This document shows, piece after piece, positions 32,095-37,291 of a stretch of 37,291 bases of DNA (within the stretch, counting starts at the first letter, position 1; each line of letters opens with the position of its first letter). Position numbers and translations under genes: made by a program. Source of the stretch: Planctomycetota bacterium. GTDB taxonomy: Bacteria; Planctomycetota; Planctomycetia; Pirellulales; PLA5. The notes beneath the pieces were generated by a model. It made no database searches. It was not told where the DNA came from and saw nothing but the letters and a program-made list of their open reading frames with translations. The stretch is from NCBI GenBank assembly GCA_003576845.1, contig QEVJ01000052.1, forward strand, positions 1 to 37,291, read 5' to 3'.

Positions 32095-32274
32095 ACGCTC
32101 CGTTTCCCGTCAAACCGATCCTATCGGTTGTCGCAGAAACACCGTCGAGATCGCGGCGTCAAAACTTTCTCAGCTTGCCCGACCTTTGCAATCGAAGAAA
32201 GGGATATCTCAAGGTCTCGTTGCGCGCCAACGGAGGGCGATCGACCAACTTCCTTCGTTCGCGAGGACCAAACC

Positions 32275-33810
32275 ATGGCGGCCAATGTCGGCAAGATTCT
32301 CATGGATAAGGAAATCCTGCTCGAAAGCGGCACGAACGAACTGGAAGTCCTGGTCTTCAACATCGGCGAGTTCTGCTTCGGGATCAACGTCGCCAAGGTC
32401 CGCGAGGTCTTCCCCCGCGGTAACATCACGGCCCTGGCCAAAGCCCATCCCTCGGTCCGCGGCGTGTTCCGGCTCCGCGATCAGGTCATCCCCTGCGTCT
32501 CGCTCGTCGATCACTTGGGCATCGAAGCGACCGGCGCCGATGCCGAGTCGACGACGATCCTTACCGACTTCAATCAACAACAGACCGCGTTCCTCGTCGA
32601 CCGCGTCGAACGGATTCACCGCCTTAGCTGGGAAAAGGTGATGGGGATGCCGCCGCTAGAATCGTTGCGGCAGACCCCCGTGACCGCGGTCGTTCACTGC
32701 GATGGCCGGCTCGTCGTCATGCTCGACTTCGAGATGATCATCGACCAGGTGACGCGGCAGGCCTATCGCGTCGGCCCGATCGAGAATGCGAAAAACTTGC
32801 CTCGCGACCAATTGCGGATCGTCATGTGCGACGATTCGCCCACGATTCGCCAGGCCGTCAGCACGACGCTGCGGACGAGTGGCTACACCCAACTCGAAGT
32901 CTTCGAGAACGGCGCCCAGGCGTGGAAGTGGCTCGAGCGCCGCCTGACCGAAGCGGGAAGCGCCGCCGGCGTCGCCGATCTCGTCATCAGCGACATCGAA
33001 ATGCCGCAGGTCGACGGCCTGCACCTCACGAAGCGGATCAAGGAGCATCCGCAATTGCGCGACCTGCCGGTGCTGCTCTACTCGTCGATCGTCACGCCCG
33101 ACAACGAGAAGAAGGGCCGCGCGGTGGGCGCGAACATGCAGATTTCAAAACCCGAACTCGACAAGATCGTCGAAATTGCCGACGGGCTGATTGCCGACGC
33201 CCGGTCGGGAACGAAAGCCGCGAAGGCGACGCCTTCCGCTTCCGCTCCGCCCCCGCAGCCGGCCGTGCCCGCAAAGAATGCTGCCGCGAACTCGGCGCCC
33301 GCCGCCAAGCTGCCGGTCAAGCCGGCCGCCGAGCTGCAAGCAACCGCGTCTCCCGCGTGCGTTGCTCCCGCCAAGTCAACGCCGGCGCCCTCCGCTCCGG
33401 CCCGCGTTCCGACGGGCGTCAATCCGGCGCTTTGGCAGACCTTCCTCGGCGAGCTTACCGACCACATCGGCAACTTGAATCGCAAGCTCAACGCCATCGC
33501 CGCGGGCGATTTCACGGACGAGGCCGCGAAAGAATTCTTCCGTACGCTCCACACGATCAAGTCGGCGTCGATGGTCATTCCTTGCGACCCAATCACGCAC
33601 GCCACGCACGCGGTCGAAGGCGTTCTGGCGCCGTTCCGCCGCAGCGTCGAAAAGTGGCCGCTTGGCACGCTGACGAACTACGTGAGTTGGCTCGAAGCCA
33701 TCGCCAGCGCCGAGGGCGACGTGAACGTCACGCTGGAGTCCGACCAGCTTCGCCGGCTGATGGCCGAGTTAGGCGAACCGCTCGCCGCGCAAGCGAAGGC
33801 GAAACGCTAA
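32275..33810 (+). CDS. CheV-like chemotaxis protein with C-terminal HPt domain (CheW-REC-HPt)
   Basis: The 511-residue protein joins three chemotaxis domains. Residues 20-165 form a CheW domain (ELEVLVFNIGEFCFGINVAKVREV; GVFRLRDQVIPCVSLVDHLGI). Residues 180-305 form a response-regulator receiver domain with the Asp pair 186-187 (CDDSPT), the phosphorylation site Asp240 in VISDIEMPQVDG, and Lys292. An Ala/Pro-rich linker at about 315-380 leads to a histidine phosphotransfer domain, where His426 in FFRTLHTIKSAS is the expected phosphorylated histidine, as in CheA P1. CheV normally has only the first two parts. It should couple receptors to CheA and could act as a phosphate relay. GAGGA before the ATG at 32275 supports the start. 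No other che genes are in the window. Confidence 0.9.
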   Translation: MAANVGKILMDKEILLESGTNELEVLVFNIGEFCFGINVAKVREVFPRGNITALAKAHPSVRGVFRLRDQVIPCVSLVDHLGIEATGADAESTTILTDFNQQQTAFLVDRVERIHRLSWEKVMGMPPLESLRQTPVTAVVHCDGRLVVMLDFEMIIDQVTRQAYRVGPIENAKNLPRDQLRIVMCDDSPTIRQAVSTTLRTSGYTQLEVFENGAQAWKWLERRLTEAGSAAGVADLVISDIEMPQVDGLHLTKRIKEHPQLRDLPVLLYSSIVTPDNEKKGRAVGANMQISKPELDKIVEIADGLIADARSGTKAAKATPSASAPPPQPAVPAKNAAANSAPAAKLPVKPAAELQATASPACVAPAKSTPAPSAPARVPTGVNPALWQTFLGELTDHIGNLNRKLNAIAAGDFTDEAAKEFFRTLHTIKSASMVIPCDPITHATHAVEGVLAPFRRSVEKWPLGTLTNYVSWLEAIASAEGDVNVTLESDQLRRLMAELGEPLAAQAKAKR

Positions 33811-33812
33811 AT

Positions 33813-33895
33813 GGTAGGCGGTCGAACGAAGTGATGCCCGCCGGCCGTTGCGCGCTGGCTGTCGGTATTGGGCCTCACCTGGTTCGGCTCAGCCA
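33813..33895. repeat. Long inverted repeat, dispersed family A, copy 2 (degenerate)
   Basis: The left part GGTAGGCGGTCGAACGAAGTG...GCCCGCC matches the arm at 1581-1619 closely. The right part TGGGCCTCACCTGGTTCGG matches the 1648-1677 arm with several changes. It lies between the converging CheW-REC-HPt and oxidoreductase genes. Confidence 0.65.
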
Positions 33896-33919
33896 ACGCT
33901 TTCGCGTGCCGGACGCTTG

Positions 33920-34912
33920 CTACGGCTTGAGCACGAGCTTGCCCGCCGTCGCGCCGGACTTGTTGACCGTGCTTTCTTCCTGCAAGCGGTGCGCTTCCGC
34001 CGTTTCGGCGAGCGGCATGACGCGATGAATGCACGGCCTGAGCTTTCCCGACGCCAACCAGGCGCTGATGTCCTCGGCGCACGCCTGCTGCTCTTGCGGC
34101 GTGGCCTTGAACATGACGAAGCCGTAGAGCGAACATCCTTTGACGTAGAACGGGCCGACAGGAAACGTCGGGCGCGCCTCGCGGCCGGCCATAATGATCA
34201 TCCGTCCCCGCTCCGCCAGCATCGCCACGGCCGCGTCGAAGTTCGGCTCGCGAAGCGTTTCCCAGAAGACATTCACGCCTTGCGGAACAAACGCCTTGAC
34301 CCGCTCGGCGATGTTCTCGGTCTTGTAGTTGATCGCCAGGTCGGCTCCCAACTCCCGCGCCTTCGCGACCTTTTCATCCGAGCCGCAAGTTGTCACGACA
34401 CGCGCGCCGAGCGCCTTGGCCATCTGGACCACGGTCGAGCCAACGCCACCGGTGCCGCCGTTGACGAACAGCGTTTCGCCCGGCTGGAGCTTTGCATCGC
34501 GAACGACGCCGAGATGGGCCGTAATGCCGACCAGTGCCGCGGCGGCTGCGACCTCGTCGCTTACGCCGTCGGGCGTAGGATAGAGCCAACACTCGTCCAC
34601 GGCCGCGTACTCGGCGAAGGTTCCCTGCCGGCCCAGCAAGCCCTGGTTCGAACCCCAGACCCGGTCGCCGGCCTTGAATCGCTTTGCAGCCGGTCCCACC
34701 GCCTCGACCGTTCCCGCCAGATCGCAGCCGACGATAAACGGTTTGGGCAGGTCGAATTGGATGGCGCCCGCGCGAATGTAGGTGTCGATCGGGTTGACGG
34801 CGACCGCCCCCACCCGAACGAGGATCTGACTTTCTTGTGGTTCTGGCCTGGGCAGATCGCCAAATTGAATGACGGAAGGCGGGCCGGGCTGGGTAAAGTA
34901 GGCGGCTTTCAT
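33920..34912 (-). CDS. Quinone oxidoreductase-like MDR protein (zeta-crystallin type)
   Basis: The 330-residue protein belongs to the medium-chain dehydrogenase family, quinone oxidoreductase branch. The N-terminus MKAAYFTQPGPPSVIQFGDLPRPEP and the VGCDLAGTVEAVG...GDRVWG block are typical. The NADPH-binding loop is GGTGGVGSTVVQMAKALGARVV with CGSDEKVAKARELGADLAINY. The catalytic zinc-binding residues of alcohol dehydrogenases are absent, and there is no structural-zinc Cys cluster, as expected for the quinone reductase side. The substrate is unknown. It is a single-gene unit, convergent with the CheW-REC-HPt gene, with the family A repeat between them. The start at ATG 34912 fits the family. 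Confidence 0.9.
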   Translation of the reverse strand: MKAAYFTQPGPPSVIQFGDLPRPEPQESQILVRVGAVAVNPIDTYIRAGAIQFDLPKPFIVGCDLAGTVEAVGPAAKRFKAGDRVWGSNQGLLGRQGTFAEYAAVDECWLYPTPDGVSDEVAAAAALVGITAHLGVVRDAKLQPGETLFVNGGTGGVGSTVVQMAKALGARVVTTCGSDEKVAKARELGADLAINYKTENIAERVKAFVPQGVNVFWETLREPNFDAAVAMLAERGRMIIMAGREARPTFPVGPFYVKGCSLYGFVMFKATPQEQQACAEDISAWLASGKLRPCIHRVMPLAETAEAHRLQEESTVNKSGATAGKLVLKP

Positions 34913-35139
34913 AATGCGTGACGAGCGAAGGTTACGAGAATCGTGGAAGCGAGCGAAGCGTTGATTCTACGCCTACGGTGGCGATCCGCCACCCGGCACG
35001 CTGCCATGCAAACCGGCCGCGGCGGAATACCAACACCCAAAGCACGGGACATTTCTATTGGTTGCTAACGCGGTATCCAAACCGGGCAGCTTGCGGGCAT
35101 GCCAACGCGGCGGTAGGCTGATCGTTCGGTCAACTGCCC

Positions 35140-35167
35140 TTGCGTGACGGTTGCCCAAACCTATAAT
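35140..35167 (+). promoter_or_regulatory. Sigma-70-type promoter of the tRNA-Gly gene
   Basis: TTGCGT at 35140-35145 and a perfect TATAAT at 35162-35167 are 16 bases apart. The tRNA starts 90 bases further on. The rest of the 345-base gap after the oxidoreductase gene start holds no gene. Confidence 0.65.
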
Positions 35168-35257
35168 CCGGTAGCCGCCGACAGCGGTCTGCGCCGAGCG
35201 AACCTACCCGTTCGCCCGCCCGTTGTGGTCGTTGGCGGCTGTTGCGGTATGTAACTT

Positions 35258-35330
35258 GCGGGTGTAGCTCAGTTGGTAGAGCACGACGTTGCCAACGTCG
35301 TTGTCGTGGGTTCGAGTCCCATCACCCGCT
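35258..35330 (+). tRNA. tRNA-Gly (GCC)
   Basis: The 73-base sequence folds as a complete cloverleaf: acceptor stem GCGGGTG/CACCCGC, D-arm GCTC-AGTTGGTA-GAGC, anticodon stem CGACG/CGTCG with loop TTGCCAA (anticodon GCC), and T-arm GTGGG-TTCGAGT-CCCAT. The discriminator is T. The 3' CCA is not encoded (CTTTT follows), so it must be added by an enzyme. It lies directly upstream of trigger factor. Confidence 0.97.
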
Positions 35331-35459
35331 CTTTTCGTTCGTTTCGCTTCGAGTTTCCGGCGACGAGGCCTCGCGGCCGCCCAAGCGGCGCTTGCCCGAT
35401 CGTCGCCGCCGCGCGATCAAAACAGTTCTCCGCGCGGAAGCCCACAGGTGATTTGACGT

Positions 35460-37031
35460 ATGGCTCCATCGGACGAAGATCGCAACGCGGCGGCCCTGGC
35501 CGACGAACAAGCCACCAGCGCCGAGCAAGCCGGTGCCGAGCCGACCGATGACGAGGCGGGCCAAGAAGAAGCGCCGCTATCGATCGACAACCTCGAAGCC
35601 AAGATCGAGTCGCCCAGTGCGTGCCGCCGCCACATCACCGTGACGATTTCGGCCGAGGACGTCGCGAAGTATTTCGAGCGCAAGTTCGGCGACCTCGTTC
35701 CGCTTGCGCAGGTGCCCGGCTTTCGTCCCGGCAAGGCGCCGAAAGAACTGGTTCAAGCCCGGTTCCGCAAGGAAGTAACCGAGCAGGTCAAAGGCGCATT
35801 GCTGCTCGACAGCATCGACAAGGTCAACACGCAATACAAGCTGGCGGCGATCAGCGAGCCGGAGTTCGATCTCGAAGCGATCGAAGTCCCGGCGGAAGGC
35901 CCGATGACGTTCGAGTTCGATCTCGAAGTTCGGCCCGATTTCGACATGCCCGAGTGGACGGGGCTGAGCATCGAGCGGCCGATTTACGAGTTTGGCCCGG
36001 CCGACGTCGACCGCCGGTTGCAGAACCTGCTGCACAACGCCGGCCACCTCGTGCCGCACGACGGTCCGGCCGAGTCGGGCGATTACGTCGTCTGCAACCT
36101 CACGTTCCGCCACGACGGCAACGTGCTGTCGCGCGGCGAAGAGGAAACAATCCGCCTGCGGCCCGTTCTGAGCTTCCGTGACGGCCGGATCGAAGACTTC
36201 GACGAAAAGCTCGCGGGCGTCAAGGCCGGCGAAACCCGCGAACTGTCGGCCAGGCTCTCGGCCGACGCCCCCAACGAGAAGCTCCGCGGCCAGGAAGTCA
36301 CGGCCGAAGTCGAAGTGCTCGACGTGAAGAAGCTGGAGCTTCCCGAAATCACGCCGGAATTCTTGGACGAAGTTGGCGGTTACGACAGCGAGGCGGACCT
36401 GCGCGAATCGCTGCTCGCCGATTTGAATCGGCAATTCAAGTTTCGCCAGCAGCAGCATTTCCGCCGCCAGATCACCGCGGCGCTCATCAAGGACGCGAAT
36501 TGGGAGCTGCCGCCGGAAATGCTCAAACGTCAGGCCCAGCGCGAGCTCGAACGGAGCGTTTTGGAACTCCGCCGCAATGGGTTCAGCGAGCAGGAAATTC
36601 TCGCCCACGCCAACGAACTGCGTCAGAACAGCATGACGAACACGGCGCGGGCGCTCAAGGAACACTTCATCCTCGAACGGATCGCCGAGGACAACGGCAT
36701 CGAGGCCGCCGAGTCGGACTACGACGACGAAGTGTATCTCATCGCTCAGCAAAGCGGCGAGAATCCGCGGCGGGTGCGGGCCCGGCTCGAAAAACGCGGC
36801 CTGTGGGACGTGCTTCGCAACCAGATCATCGAGCGCAAGGTGATCGAGCTGGTGCTCGAAAACGCCAGGTTCAAGGACGTGCCCTACAAACCGGAGGCTT
36901 CGGCCGAAGAAACGACCGAGGCCGTCGACCAGGCGGCGGGCGGCGGAGACGCGGGCGAGGACATTCCTCAAGCCAAGTACGGCGCCGGACCTGCGCAACA
37001 AGAACTGCCCACGGACGAGAACAAGCAATAG
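35460..37031 (+). CDS. tig: Trigger factor
   Basis: The 523-residue protein matches trigger factor, the ribosome-bound peptidyl-prolyl isomerase and chaperone for nascent chains. The ribosome-binding signature GFRPGKAP is at residues 87-94. The FKBP-like PPIase domain follows at about 195-290 (ESGDYVVCNLTF; DEKLAGVKAGETRELS), then the long helical chaperone arms (LRESLLADLNRQFKFRQQQHFRRQI; LPPEMLKRQAQRELERSVLELRR). It is longer than the usual 430 or so: about 45 acidic residues precede the N-terminal domain, and an acidic, glycine-rich tail of about 50 residues ends in TDENKQ. The gene follows tRNA-Gly by 129 bases. The next gene, after 214 bases, is probably clpP-like, the common neighbour of tig. 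Confidence 0.95.
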   Translation: MAPSDEDRNAAALADEQATSAEQAGAEPTDDEAGQEEAPLSIDNLEAKIESPSACRRHITVTISAEDVAKYFERKFGDLVPLAQVPGFRPGKAPKELVQARFRKEVTEQVKGALLLDSIDKVNTQYKLAAISEPEFDLEAIEVPAEGPMTFEFDLEVRPDFDMPEWTGLSIERPIYEFGPADVDRRLQNLLHNAGHLVPHDGPAESGDYVVCNLTFRHDGNVLSRGEEETIRLRPVLSFRDGRIEDFDEKLAGVKAGETRELSARLSADAPNEKLRGQEVTAEVEVLDVKKLELPEITPEFLDEVGGYDSEADLRESLLADLNRQFKFRQQQHFRRQITAALIKDANWELPPEMLKRQAQRELERSVLELRRNGFSEQEILAHANELRQNSMTNTARALKEHFILERIAEDNGIEAAESDYDDEVYLIAQQSGENPRRVRARLEKRGLWDVLRNQIIERKVIELVLENARFKDVPYKPEASAEETTEAVDQAAGGGDAGEDIPQAKYGAGPAQQELPTDENKQ

Positions 37032-37127
37032 CGTCGGGGAGCAGGAGTCAGAGGTCGGGAGTCAGGGAGGACGAGTGCCGGCGCGGCCGAGTTTTTTCGA
37101 GGCCCGTCTTTGCACTTGCCCCTCGCC

Positions 37128-37133
37128 TATAAT
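37128..37133 (+). promoter_or_regulatory. -10 element (TATAAT) before the last gene
   Basis: A perfect TATAAT stands 112 bases upstream of the ATG at 37246. The best -35-like hexamer, TTGCAC at 37110-37115, is only 12 bases away, too close for sigma-70, so this is a weak promoter call. Confidence 0.35.
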
Positions 37134-37245
37134 TGGGCAACGGTTCACGCGGGCAAGCGTGAGTCGGTTGTGAGGGTCGTCGGGCACAGGCGTGCCCATC
37201 GCGAAAATCAAATCGTACGTCGTTCGGACGACGAAGGAGTCTTTC

Positions 37246-37291
37246 ATGTTTGACGACGGACGTCGCCAGAGCAGTTCCCCGTTCGGCTTCG
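37246..37291 (+). CDS. Start of a protein gene cut by the window end (possibly clpP)
   Basis: GAAGGAG at about 37233-37239 stands about 6 bases ahead of an ATG at 37246, and the frame is open to the end of the window. Only 15 residues can be read (MFDDGRRQSSSPFGF), too few to identify. In many bacteria tig is followed by clpP and clpX, and the Asp/Ser-rich N-terminus could be a ClpP leader. That identification rests on gene order only. Confidence 0.4.
   Translation, partial: MFDDGRRQSSSPFGF

Noticed and set aside
1-37291. CRISPR array, prophage or insertion sequence with transposase
   Set aside because: There are no regularly spaced direct repeats, and no integrase, transposase or phage protein motifs in any frame. 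The repeats seen are inverted and dispersed.

Overview
The window is a GC-rich chromosomal segment with densely packed, mostly single-gene or two-gene transcription units on both strands. I infer a planctomycete, most likely Pirellulales-like. The supporting features are a Cys-rich N-terminal segment on an OmpL-type porin, a secreted Tat-dependent DUF3500 protein, a secreted isochorismatase-fold protein, an FG-GAP repeat protein, an 804-residue coiled-coil protein ending in a conserved-looking module, a lipid A gene pair that uses LpxI, a PEP-CTERM-like sorting tail, and several families of dispersed hairpin repeats between genes. This assignment rests on remembered family features and not on a database search. 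There is no phage, no insertion sequence with a transposase and no CRISPR array.

Layout. 1-6.5 kb: a FloA-like N-terminal domain protein, a TIM-barrel sugar isomerase and a HEAT-like lipoprotein on the minus strand, then a nucleotide-sugar epimerase, a secreted isochorismatase-like protein, a beta-CASP metallo-beta-lactamase nuclease and a small conserved-looking protein on the plus strand. 6.7-11.7 kb: lpxD, lpxI (lipid A synthesis) and the large coiled-coil protein. 11.8-15.4 kb: a two-gene minus-strand unit (secreted protein plus DUF3500 protein), rnk, and a HAD-IIA phosphatase. 16.0-21.1 kb: the porin with two strong tandem terminators, the tRNA methylthiotransferase mtaB, ribF, and surE on the opposite strand. 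21.5-22.4 kb: an accessory-looking patch with a free-standing EF-G domain-IV-like protein, an orphan hicB, and a PEP-CTERM-like tail lying in frame immediately after the hicB stop codon. 22.4-27.1 kb: a sulfotransferase, threonine dehydratase, an FG-GAP protein and a lone LolD-type ABC ATPase. 27.2-29.2 kb: a MarR regulator with a 20-bp near-perfect palindromic operator, followed by a protein carrying flavin-dependent halogenase signatures. 29.5-33.8 kb: a nucleotide-sugar dehydrogenase, a TPR-like protein and a CheW-REC-HPt chemotaxis protein. 33.9-37.3 kb: a quinone-oxidoreductase-like MDR protein, tRNA-Gly(GCC), trigger factor, and the first codons of a further gene, possibly clpP.

How the genes work together. 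Several are envelope functions: lpxD/lpxI, the porin, the epimerase and sugar dehydrogenase (surface polysaccharide precursors), the sulfotransferase and the PEP-CTERM remnant. Translation and protein quality control are represented by mtaB, the beta-CASP nuclease, tRNA-Gly, tig and the gene after it. The most unusual items are the MarR/halogenase-like pair with its visible operator, the CheV-like protein with its own histidine phosphotransfer domain, the isolated EF-G domain IV, the isolated FloA N-terminus, and a hairpin repeat that supplies the stop codon and last residues of mtaB.
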